From Elusimicrobia bacterium RIFOXYB2_FULL_49_7 (GTDB lineage Bacteria > Fibrobacterota > OXYB2-FULL-49-7): a stretch of 11,307 nt of DNA. A model generated the notes under the pieces. That model saw nothing but the letters and a program-made list of their open reading frames with translations. It was not told where the DNA came from and did not search any database. Shown piece by piece: positions 1 through 6,748 of this stretch (position 1 is its first letter; each line of letters begins with the position of its first letter). A program made the position numbers and the translations under genes. Location: the NCBI GenBank assembly GCA_001800515.1, contig MGVN01000063.1:1-11307 (forward strand), in the 5' to 3' direction.

Positions 1-346
1 CGACAACCGCATCTATTTCGGAAATTTCCGCCAGAGACTCGGGAAACAACGTAACGTGAGGGCCGCCGCAAATTATTTTTGCAGCGCTTACTTTTTTTAT
101 TCCGGCCGCGATTTGGCCGATGTGTTTCCACTGGTTTGAATATGCGGTTATAAATACCGCGTCCGGCCCGAACTCTTTTACTTCGTCAAGACAGGCTTTT
201 CTCCGCCAGGAAAGATCGTCAATAAGCACAAGCCTTACTGAACATCCGCCGGCGGACAATACCGACGCGATGCAGGCAAGCCCGTGGTTCAAATAGGGAG
301 CGGTATCCTTCATGGCAATGTTGGGTTGTATAAGGATGATATTCAT
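1..346 (-). CDS. Cobalamin-binding radical SAM protein, N-terminal part only (cut by left edge)
   Basis: The frame is open from an ATG at 346-344 to the window edge, giving about 115 residues of a longer protein. The N-terminus MNIILIQPNI, then a helix with GLACIASVLSAGG, then VRLVLIDD, is the Rossmann-like start of B12-binding domains found in front of radical SAM cores. It is followed by FGPDAVFITAYS and by CGGPHVTLFPESL, the GGxH...PE signature also present in the two other radical SAM proteins of this window. The canonical DxHxxG cobalamin motif is not visible. The CxxxCxxC iron-sulfur motif should lie beyond base 1, so the radical SAM assignment is inferred from the domain type. The start is supported by an ATGA overlap with the upstream glycosyltransferase stop (345-343) and by a GGGAAG ribosome site 6 bases upstream. 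A pure B12-binding protein without the radical SAM core is less likely. Confidence 0.85.
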   Translation of the reverse strand, partial: MNIILIQPNIAMKDTAPYLNHGLACIASVLSAGGCSVRLVLIDDLSWRRKACLDEVKEFGPDAVFITAYSNQWKHIGQIAAGIKKVSAAKIICGGPHVTLFPESLAEISEIDAVV

Positions 347-1281
347 GCCGCTCTTCCCGTGATCATCGCCCTGCAGGCATGGTACACCGCTTTCGGGGAT
401 GGGAAGTATAAAAATGCCTTTAAGAATTCATAAACCGCCGCCCATCGTTTGCCAAGCAGCAAATAGTTTCTTCCGCGCGCAAGGGAAACGCGACAGGCAA
501 GTATACGGCGCGATAATAATGTTTCCGTATCCCTGGCAAAACGCTCATATACCGCTTTATTCAACACCTGCAACTTATTTTTCCTTCTCCATTGAGCAGA
601 CCTTGCCACTATAACTCCCATGCGCAATTGCCCTGCAAGATGCTTGTTCGATATTGCGTTCGGCCTGATTCTGTAATGGTATAAATACCCGGGAATATTA
701 TCAACCGCGTATTTCTCTGAAATCCGCAGGAACAAGTCATAATCCTCGGCATATTTAAATTCCTCGTAATATAAATTATGATCGGAAAATATCTTTTTAT
801 TAAACATAACGGAGCCGTGGACAAATGCGTTTTTGTTTTCCAACCGCTTTATGATTCTTTCGTAACCGGTTAAAGGCATTTCGTATTTAATGATTTCCCC
901 GGACTCATCTATCAGCGCGGAACCTGTGCCAACCATCATGATTTCCGGATTACTATTTAAAAAATCCACCTGCTTTTCAAAACGGAGCGGGTCCGAAATA
1001 TCATCGGAATCCTGGCGGGCGATATATGCGCCGCTTGAATTCGATATCATATTGTTAAAAGACCTGGTCAGGCCGGCGTTGTCCTGGTGTATTATTTTTA
1101 TGCGTTTATCGCGGGACGCGTATTTCTCCATTACCTGAAGGGTGTTATCGGTTGACCCGTCATCAGTGATGATAAATTCAAAATCGCCGTAACTCTGCCC
1201 CAGCACGCTTTCAATAGCCTGCCCGACAAAACGTTCGTCGTTATAAACCGACATAATAACTGAAACCAGCTTTTTATTCAT
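343..1281 (-). CDS. Family 2 glycosyltransferase (GT-A fold)
   Basis: This 312-residue protein should transfer a sugar from a nucleotide-sugar to a growing glycan at the cytoplasmic face of the membrane. VSVIMSVYND (residues 6-15) is the first strand of the GT2 fold. TDDGSTDNT (39-47) carries the nucleotide-binding aspartates. ARQDSDDISDP (88-98) holds the DxD metal-binding motif, and AEDYDLFLR (178-186) the usual acidic pair of the catalytic-base region. YHYRIRPNAIS (201-211) matches the closing segment of the domain. The C-terminal part is helical with no clear membrane span. The length is normal for a soluble O-antigen or capsule GT2. The ATG directly follows the TAG stop of the upstream methyltransferase with no spacer and no good ribosome site, so translation is probably coupled. 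The stop overlaps the next gene as ATGA. The sugar and linkage cannot be read from the sequence. Confidence 0.93.
   Translation of the reverse strand: MNKKLVSVIMSVYNDERFVGQAIESVLGQSYGDFEFIITDDGSTDNTLQVMEKYASRDKRIKIIHQDNAGLTRSFNNMISNSSGAYIARQDSDDISDPLRFEKQVDFLNSNPEIMMVGTGSALIDESGEIIKYEMPLTGYERIIKRLENKNAFVHGSVMFNKKIFSDHNLYYEEFKYAEDYDLFLRISEKYAVDNIPGYLYHYRIRPNAISNKHLAGQLRMGVIVARSAQWRRKNKLQVLNKAVYERFARDTETLLSRRILACRVSLARGRNYLLLGKRWAAVYEFLKAFLYFPSPKAVYHACRAMITGRAA
353..358 (-). promoter_or_regulatory. Ribosome binding site for the left-edge radical SAM gene
   Basis: The minus strand reads GGGAAG followed by 6 bases and then ATG at 346-344. It lies inside the end of the glycosyltransferase gene. 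Together with the ATGA overlap it supports this start. Confidence 0.5.
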
Positions 1282-2076
1282 CTATTTTTCAGCGACCGCA
1301 ATCAGCATATGGGAGAAAAGACTCCGGGGAACAAATTTACTTAACAGGTAGAAAGGTGCGAGCCAGGATTTTCGTAATAACTGGCTATTGGTTGATTTAA
1401 GGATAATATCTCCCATGCCTTCAACATTGAACTTCAACTGCGCCGCGAGAAATCTCACAAAACCGTGCCACTGGTGAATAGGCTGCAATATTTTAATATT
1501 ACATCCGTTCTCGCCTAAAACCTTTCTGAAATCTTCGACATCAAACCGATACTGATAGAAGATGCCGCCCGTTCCGCGCGAATTATCACGTTGAAATATT
1601 TTAAGGCGTGCATTATGGAACGGCACGCTGACAAAAAGCAGCCCGCCGGGTTTAAGAATACGCAGCGCCTCCGCTAAACATGCCGAAGGCCCTTCCTCAA
1701 AGTGTTCGATAACACCAAGGGAAATATATGCATCAAATGTATTATCCTCATAAGGCAATGCCCGCATATCGCAACACAGGAACATTTGTTCCCCGTATTT
1801 TTCCTGCAATGTCTTTACGGTGTCGCGCACTATATCAACTCCGGTAACTGAATATCCGCGGCTGGAAAGATATAGCGTCCATTGGCCGAGGCCGCAGCCG
1901 GCATCAAGAATACGCGCCCCGGAACGCAAGCCGGCCAGGCATGGCCGCAAGACACTGTATTCATCCGATCGCACGACACTGCGGTGCCGGTCAATGTGCT
2001 TGTGGCTCCGCCAATTATCTTTCCATAATTCTTCAGGATTGGAATGTTGTTTTGCCGCCAAATATTCTTTAAGCAT
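1282..2076 (-). CDS. Class I SAM-dependent methyltransferase
   Basis: This 264-residue soluble methyltransferase has the full Rossmann-fold signature: ILDAGCGLGQW (56-66) for SAM binding, the acidic residue ending strand 2 at VTGVDI (77-82), CCDMRALPY (101-109), then FDAYISLGVIEHF (114-126), and LKPGGLLFVSVP (141-152). It resembles the Methyltransf_11/UbiE-like group often found in polysaccharide loci, where members methylate sugars or the chain end. The residues before 50 and after 175 are not diagnostic, and the substrate is unknown. The gene lies 14 bases after the Wzy-like gene and abuts the GT2 gene. The ATG at 2076-2074 has only a weak purine-rich stretch in front of it. It is not closely similar to the other methyltransferase in the window apart from the shared motifs. 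Confidence 0.92.
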   Translation of the reverse strand: MLKEYLAAKQHSNPEELWKDNWRSHKHIDRHRSVVRSDEYSVLRPCLAGLRSGARILDAGCGLGQWTLYLSSRGYSVTGVDIVRDTVKTLQEKYGEQMFLCCDMRALPYEDNTFDAYISLGVIEHFEEGPSACLAEALRILKPGGLLFVSVPFHNARLKIFQRDNSRGTGGIFYQYRFDVEDFRKVLGENGCNIKILQPIHQWHGFVRFLAAQLKFNVEGMGDIILKSTNSQLLRKSWLAPFYLLSKFVPRSLFSHMLIAVAEK

Positions 2077-2090
2077 ACAGGTATCCGGTG

Positions 2091-3386
2091 TCAGGCGCAG
2101 GCGTTGCGGGCATCTGGCATGTTATCGCATTTCTCCGCGTTGAACAAGTCCATGCTTTTGCCCCACAACGCAAGGATGAATACACCCGACGGCGTTTCCC
2201 ACCAGGGGCCGGGATTATGCGCCAGGCCGTTTAGTAAAAAACCGAGTAACGCGTAATATATCATCCATGATGTCTGGTCCGACATATATTTGATTTGGAA
2301 TATGGAAGACCGTATCAGGCGGTATATTATAAAGATAATGACCGGAAGCACGCCAATTCCATACTTGATAAGCACGGTAAGAAAATGGACGTGAGGAGGA
2401 AGAGGATTACCCAGATACGTGGGCGCCAGAGATTCATAAGTATCCAATGGGGAAAATGGATCGTTTTTTAACGAATATAACGCTATGTCGATTAACTCCA
2501 TCCTGAGATCATTTGATTCGACGGACGTAGAGCGCAACCGGCCAAAAGCTCCGGTGGTAATGTCCGAATTGAGCAATGCCCCACCCAGGACCACCAGCGT
2601 CGTGCCTATGAACAGAACCGCCATTATTTTAGCGATGGCGTTATCTCCTTTTTGCGTAACCAATGCCAGGCACAGAATGGCGGCGCTTATCAGCACGGGC
2701 ATTCTTTCTCCATTTATCTGCATGGTAAAAAACACTGCGGCCATGCCGACTGCGACAAGAATATACTGTATTCTTCTGTTGCCAGCCTGGCTTAATTGCC
2801 GGTTATACAAAAACCCTGCCAGTATACCGAATAATACTATCAAGTCATAACCAAACATATACACACTGCCTCTAAGCCCGGAAGCATAACTGAAAAATGA
2901 TTCCTGATCGAGTATGTCATGTTCGGAAACTGAAATCAAATAAAATTTTATCGAATAAAACGGATCGCCGATCAAGTCAATGGCGACGGCAAAAAAAGTT
3001 GAGACAAAAAGCATGGACATTACCGTCATAACGGCAAAACGGAGCATGCTGTAATCCTTGATAAATAATAAAATTATCAGCATGGGGCCCAGCGCATGGC
3101 TTACACGGGTAAACAATGGAATGATTTCACCCTTGTCAAAAATTATGCTCCCCAGCAAATTGAAACCGACACTGATAATAATTACCGATATATACGTCCA
3201 TCGCCCTGCGGTTTTCCTGGACAACTGCCATGCTCCGTGTAATCCAAAAATAAGCACCAGCAATATGGAAATTGAGCCTGCATGGAATGAGTGAAATATA
3301 ATGGGAACGGGTAAAAAACATAACCATGCGGCAAGAATAATCATCAAGCGCACGATGTTATTACCTGGCGACTGCGTTGAATTCAC
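2091..3386 (-). CDS. Wzy/O-antigen ligase-like polytopic membrane protein
   Basis: This 431-residue integral membrane protein has about 11-12 hydrophobic segments, starting near residues 14-31, 37-52, 65-84 and 95-110 and ending near 400-411. The layout matches the O-antigen polymerase/ligase superfamily (Wzy_C type). NGERMP (225-230) after a membrane span, the RLRSTSVESNDLRMELIDIAL stretch (283-303) at the start of the large periplasmic loop, and PPHVHFLTVLIKYGIG (330-345), with histidines before the next span, are typical of it. A second histidine motif, GLAHNPGPWWE (387-397), follows. Such proteins polymerise undecaprenyl-linked repeat units or transfer glycan to an acceptor such as lipid A in the periplasm. 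Polymerase and ligase cannot be told apart from sequence alone; polymerase fits better beside a Wzx-type flippase. The start is GTG at 3386-3384, supported by AGGAAG 6 bases upstream. An ATG 14 codons further in (3344-3342) would cut into the first span's leader. Confidence 0.85.
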   Translation of the reverse strand: MNSTQSPGNNIVRLMIILAAWLCFLPVPIIFHSFHAGSISILLVLIFGLHGAWQLSRKTAGRWTYISVIIISVGFNLLGSIIFDKGEIIPLFTRVSHALGPMLIILLFIKDYSMLRFAVMTVMSMLFVSTFFAVAIDLIGDPFYSIKFYLISVSEHDILDQESFFSYASGLRGSVYMFGYDLIVLFGILAGFLYNRQLSQAGNRRIQYILVAVGMAAVFFTMQINGERMPVLISAAILCLALVTQKGDNAIAKIMAVLFIGTTLVVLGGALLNSDITTGAFGRLRSTSVESNDLRMELIDIALYSLKNDPFSPLDTYESLAPTYLGNPLPPHVHFLTVLIKYGIGVLPVIIFIIYRLIRSSIFQIKYMSDQTSWMIYYALLGFLLNGLAHNPGPWWETPSGVFILALWGKSMDLFNAEKCDNMPDARNACA

Positions 3387-3463
3387 CTGTTACTTCCTGC
3401 CAATACCGAGATTTTATGACTGGACATAGCGTGTAACCCATGTTTGTACTGCGCCGGCACTCC
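3387..3463. other. 77-base intergenic gap, the largest in the window
   Basis: This gap separates the radical SAM stop (3466-3464) from the Wzy-like GTG start. It holds the ribosome site at 3393-3398. I see no strong hairpin followed by a T-run and no well-spaced promoter. It marks one boundary of the AT-rich radical SAM gene. Confidence 0.6.
3393..3398 (-). promoter_or_regulatory. Ribosome binding site that fixes the GTG start of the Wzy-like gene
   Basis: The minus strand reads AGGAAG, then TAACAG, then GTG at 3386-3384. The 6-base spacing is near ideal. No comparable site precedes the first in-frame ATG, so the GTG is preferred. Confidence 0.65.
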
Positions 3464-4909
3464 TCAGGATATTTGTATGTCTTTTAAAAGAATTTCTCCT
3501 ATTTTTTTATTATTTACTTCATTATAAAACCTGTCAAATATTGTTTCTTTATTTTTTAACGCCAGCGGTTGGCTGTTAATTTTGAACGCATTATAAATTA
3601 ATCTGAATATACTGGAGCTTTCCGCAGGCACCATTGTATAATCCTGATAGATGCTGGAAACCGACAACTTGTAGTCTGGCGGGATTAAACCCAACTCTAT
3701 GGCATAATCCATCATTTTTGTTTTTGGGAAAGGAGTAGCTATATGCACTTGCGGTATATCTCCGACTTCCAAAGACATTTTTAAGCTTTTTACCGCCTGG
3801 GCGGGTGTTTCTCCCGGCATGCCAATCATCCATTGTCCAAGAATCGGTATGCCGGCATCTCTTAACATTTTTGCGGCTTTATATATTTCGGCATCGCTTA
3901 CATATTTGTTGAGAATTTTATTTCTGTAATGTTCGTCTCCCGATTCAAAACCTAAAATTATCATCCTGCAATTGCCTTCCTTCAAAGACTTGACGACTTT
4001 TTCAGTTATATCATTTACTCTGGCACTGCAAATATACCCTCTTCTCTTAAAATGTTTCGAAAATGAACTGTTAAATTCATAAAGCCATTCTTTATCCAGG
4101 CAAAAGCTGTCGTCTTTGATTCTGACAGGCGATGTGTTATACTTATAAATTTCAAGCAACAACCTGGCTTTCCCGGCGAGACTGTCCTTGCGCATTAATT
4201 GACTCAGTAAATACTGATTATTCGACTTAATCATATTTTTAATTTCATTGATGACTTTTTTCAACTCTCTTTTCCTGAAATAGCGCCCTTTCGACTCCAT
4301 GGTTTTTTTCAAATATGGCGAACAACAGAACGTGCAATTACCGGCGCAACCCCGTCCGGTAAATATACCGTTGTAATATATGTTGCTCCTGTCAAACTCA
4401 ACCGTATTGATATCAACGTAATCTCTTAATTCGTTTTTAAATATGCTGCCGTCTTTTTTTGACCATATATTTTTTATCACCGTGTCTTCGTTATGGCCTC
4501 CGTTAATTTTTATTTTATCAAGGGCTTCACACAATTCCAGCATCGGATATTCGCCTTCTCCCATGCATATGTAATCTATTTCGGGATAACCTATGCATTC
4601 TTCCGGAGAAATTGACGGATGAATTCCGCCCCAGATAATTTTAATCCCGGGATTGTTACTTTTTATATTTTTTGATATCAATAATGCATTTTCAACGTTT
4701 AGAGAATCAACCGTGATTCCCACAATTCCGACACCTTTATCTTTTAAATATTTGTCCTTTACCGGTGGAAAAAAAGGCACGGCATTTTCGCCCAACGAGA
4801 TGCCCTCGTAACCTGTAAAAATGCCGTGGGCGTTATGGCATTTTGATTTTAATGCATCCATAATCCACCTGGGGCCTACGGAACTTGAACCGATGAATAA
4901 TACATTCAT
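3464..4909 (-). CDS. Cobalamin-binding radical SAM protein, AT-rich, with an extra internal segment
   Basis: This 481-residue protein has an N-terminal B12-binding-like domain (about 1-135) with IIWGGIHPSISPEE (91-104) and YICMGEGEYPMLEL (113-126). The radical SAM core begins at FTGRGCAGNCTFCCSP (183-198); C188, C192 and C195 form the CxxxCxxC motif binding the 4Fe-4S cluster that cleaves SAM. RIKDDSF (263-269), ARVND, ILGFESGDE and GQWMIGMPGETPA follow in the usual barrel order. The canonical DxHxxG motif is absent, so how cobalamin is held is unclear. C195 to the DD pair spans 71 residues, against 37 in the right-end radical SAM protein: about 34 extra residues, rich in Lys, Asn and Leu. 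The gene is visibly poorer in GC than its neighbours. The ATG at 4909 follows an AGGAG by 11 bases. Known relatives methylate unactivated carbons or rearrange rings; the substrate here is unknown. Confidence 0.9.
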   Translation of the reverse strand: MNVLFIGSSSVGPRWIMDALKSKCHNAHGIFTGYEGISLGENAVPFFPPVKDKYLKDKGVGIVGITVDSLNVENALLISKNIKSNNPGIKIIWGGIHPSISPEECIGYPEIDYICMGEGEYPMLELCEALDKIKINGGHNEDTVIKNIWSKKDGSIFKNELRDYVDINTVEFDRSNIYYNGIFTGRGCAGNCTFCCSPYLKKTMESKGRYFRKRELKKVINEIKNMIKSNNQYLLSQLMRKDSLAGKARLLLEIYKYNTSPVRIKDDSFCLDKEWLYEFNSSFSKHFKRRGYICSARVNDITEKVVKSLKEGNCRMIILGFESGDEHYRNKILNKYVSDAEIYKAAKMLRDAGIPILGQWMIGMPGETPAQAVKSLKMSLEVGDIPQVHIATPFPKTKMMDYAIELGLIPPDYKLSVSSIYQDYTMVPAESSSIFRLIYNAFKINSQPLALKNKETIFDRFYNEVNNKKIGEILLKDIQIS

Positions 4910-4920
4910 TTAATAAATTT

Positions 4921-4925
4921 CTCCT
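4921..4925 (-). promoter_or_regulatory. Ribosome binding site for the middle radical SAM gene
   Basis: The minus strand reads AGGAG, then 11 bases rich in A and T, then ATG at 4909-4907. The spacing is slightly long but the match is good. The gene has its own site rather than relying on overlap with the gene before it. Confidence 0.5.
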
Positions 4926-4939
4926 GAAAAATTATGAAA

Positions 4940-5653
4940 TCAACCGTTTAACTCCGCCCATATTTCCCCCCATTGATATTCGCACTCTCTTATGGTAAAA
5001 CCTGCTTCCGATATTTCATTAAAAAAAGTGTCTTTTGTATATTCTATGTAATGGGTGGCATCAAGCCTGGAATCAATTCCCAGTTCTTCCTGCATCTTTA
5101 CATGCCAATGCCGATTGTAGACAGGCACTCGAATTAAAACGCGTTCCGGCCGCAGAGTATTTTTCAGCCGGCAAAGAAATTCGTGCCTGTCTTTTATGTG
5201 TTCAAGAACGTTTGAAAGGATTATCACGTTGAATTCAGTATTCTCCATGTTCATATTACAGGCATCGCCGACGGCAAAAGAAAGATTGTCGTACCTGTAA
5301 TGTTCCCGCGCCGATTTAATGCCTTCTGCGTTTATATCTATTCCAAGAACAACTGCGCCGGTTGCAACGGCTACCTGACAGGCAACGAATCCGTTGCCGC
5401 ATCCGATATCGAGTACCCGGTCGGAAGCTTTAATGCGCCGCGAAAAATATTCGTAATACTTTATCAATCTGTGCCTGGGGTGCAAATTTTCAGGTTCGTT
5501 GACCATTGATACGTAATCAATAATACCCTCGGTAACTCTTAAAATCCGGAACAACAATTTACAGGAATTCCTGGCGCCGACTATTTTTGAAATAATGACA
5601 AATGGAAGCGCCAACAACGTACGTTTAATGCCCAGGGACGGTAATATCATCAT
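4940..5653 (-). CDS. Class I SAM-dependent methyltransferase
   Basis: This 237-residue methyltransferase carries RVLDIGCGNGFVA (79-91) for SAM binding, VVLGIDIN (101-108) with the strand-2 acidic residue, FAVGDACNM (126-134), FNVIILSNVLEHI (141-153) and LRPERVLIRVPV (167-178). A short hydrophobic stretch at 13-25 (LLALPFVIISKIV) precedes the domain and may lie against the membrane. HYIEYT (201-206) and the Cys/Trp-rich tail are seen in methyltransferases of surface-glycan loci. It probably methylates a sugar hydroxyl, or another acceptor, of the lipid-linked oligosaccharide; the substrate is not determined. The ATG at 5653 is one base after the upstream TGA. A second ATG follows immediately at 5650. 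No clear ribosome site is present, so coupling to the upstream glycosyltransferase is likely. The radical SAM gene starts 30 bases after its stop. Confidence 0.9.
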   Translation of the reverse strand: MMILPSLGIKRTLLALPFVIISKIVGARNSCKLLFRILRVTEGIIDYVSMVNEPENLHPRHRLIKYYEYFSRRIKASDRVLDIGCGNGFVACQVAVATGAVVLGIDINAEGIKSAREHYRYDNLSFAVGDACNMNMENTEFNVIILSNVLEHIKDRHEFLCRLKNTLRPERVLIRVPVYNRHWHVKMQEELGIDSRLDATHYIEYTKDTFFNEISEAGFTIRECEYQWGEIWAELNG

Positions 5654-5654
5654 A

Positions 5655-6740
5655 TCAATCGTTAAGTGCCTTTATAAAAATTTCTTCGTGCTTTTTCTTC
5701 CATAGCGCCTCGTCAAATAAAGTTACGCACCTCTCCCTGGCGCGGTTGCTTAATACCTGATAATTATCTATCGCCTTGATAATCGCCTCCACCATGGATT
5801 TCGCTGAAGGATATGCAAATGATTCGAAACTTTTTTCAACATTGACCCCGATTCCAGCGTCGCCAACCAGCTCGGGCGTCCCGCCACAATTTAAATGCAC
5901 TACCGCCAGCCCGCAGGACATAGCCTCAAGCACCGTGCTGGGACATGAATCATTAAACTGGGTATTAACGTAAATATCTGCCTGCCGATAGATGGATGGG
6001 GCATCTTCGTGCCTGTATTGCGGCAGAATATCCACTTTGCGCTCCATTGATTTCAAGCGGATAATTTCATTTACTTTGCGCAACAGGGGCGGCACAATAT
6101 TACCGGCTATTATCAACCTGGCGCCGGGAACAAATTCCAGCAAACCCTTAAACGAGTCAAGCAATAACTGAAGCCTGATAATTTTGACCTCGCTGTAATA
6201 GTTTCCGGTAGAAAGTAAAACAGGCGCTTTTATATCGAACTGCTTATGCGGTTCACTTTTGAAATGCGCCGTATTGACCGGGTTATACAGGATCTGGTTT
6301 TCACAGTGTGCTTTGGCAAGGTACCGTTCCGCCGCCTCTTTGCAAAATTCACTTTGAAATATTATATAATCGGCCAGCAGGTAATGGCCCAGCAGATGCT
6401 TTTCATTTGCATCTTTATACCCCCGGCCGTACCAGCCGGGATAATATACTCCATTTTGATTTACTATGATTTTCACCCCACGTTTTTTTTCTTTATTGCA
6501 GTACCACAATGGTATATTCCCGCTGCAAACATAAAGAATATTATTGTCGCAGGCCGCGTTGCCGAACAATGCCTTGAGTTTTGATGCCTTTAAAATAGCT
6601 GCGCTGCCGCGGCGCGGGCCGAAGCCGAACATTACGCGGGGCAGCGTTTTGTCATATGTAGAAGGCTTCATGAAAACAGCCATAAAACAATACGTTACCC
6701 GTTCCATCAGCCTTCTAAGCTTCATTAGCGATATGCTCAT
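5655..6740 (-). CDS. Family 4 glycosyltransferase (GT-B fold)
   Basis: This 361-residue retaining-type glycosyltransferase has the C-terminal GT4 domain from about residue 172. VLLSTGNYYSEVKII (174-188) opens it and GARLIIAGN (206-214) follows. FNDSCPSTVLEAMSCGLAVVHLNCGGTPELVGDAG (262-296) is the nucleotide-sugar site. In the EX7E pattern the first position is Asp264 and the second is Glu272, a common conservative variant. The N-terminal domain includes VNQNGVYYPGW (93-103) and FQSEFCKEAA (128-137), followed by LYNPVNTAHF (151-160). The protein should act at the inner membrane on the lipid-linked glycan. It shares the FQSEF segment and the D-P/S-C-x-x-x-x-x-E site with the GT4 at 7777-8775, so the two may be paralogues. 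The ATG at 6740 is 8 bases after the upstream TAG and has only a weak ribosome site. Donor and acceptor are unknown. Confidence 0.92.
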   Translation of the reverse strand: MSISLMKLRRLMERVTYCFMAVFMKPSTYDKTLPRVMFGFGPRRGSAAILKASKLKALFGNAACDNNILYVCSGNIPLWYCNKEKKRGVKIIVNQNGVYYPGWYGRGYKDANEKHLLGHYLLADYIIFQSEFCKEAAERYLAKAHCENQILYNPVNTAHFKSEPHKQFDIKAPVLLSTGNYYSEVKIIRLQLLLDSFKGLLEFVPGARLIIAGNIVPPLLRKVNEIIRLKSMERKVDILPQYRHEDAPSIYRQADIYVNTQFNDSCPSTVLEAMSCGLAVVHLNCGGTPELVGDAGIGVNVEKSFESFAYPSAKSMVEAIIKAIDNYQVLSNRARERCVTLFDEALWKKKHEEIFIKALND

Positions 6741-6748
6741 GTTTTTCT

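Noticed and set aside
2485..2850. 121-codon open frame on the plus strand with hydrophobic residues
   Set aside because: It is antisense to the Wzy-like membrane gene; its hydrophobicity mirrors the coding strand.
3411..3436. Possible promoter on the minus strand (TTACAC and TAAAAT) in the 77-base gap
   Set aside because: The two boxes are only 14 bases apart and neither is a strong match, so I do not call it.
3451..3463. Short GC-rich palindromic core (GCCGGC) as a terminator after the radical SAM gene
   Set aside because: The stem is only 6 bases around the centre and no T-run follows on the minus strand.
6246..6584. 112-codon open frame on the plus strand
   Set aside because: It is antisense to the GT4 gene at 5655-6740 and has no recognisable motif.
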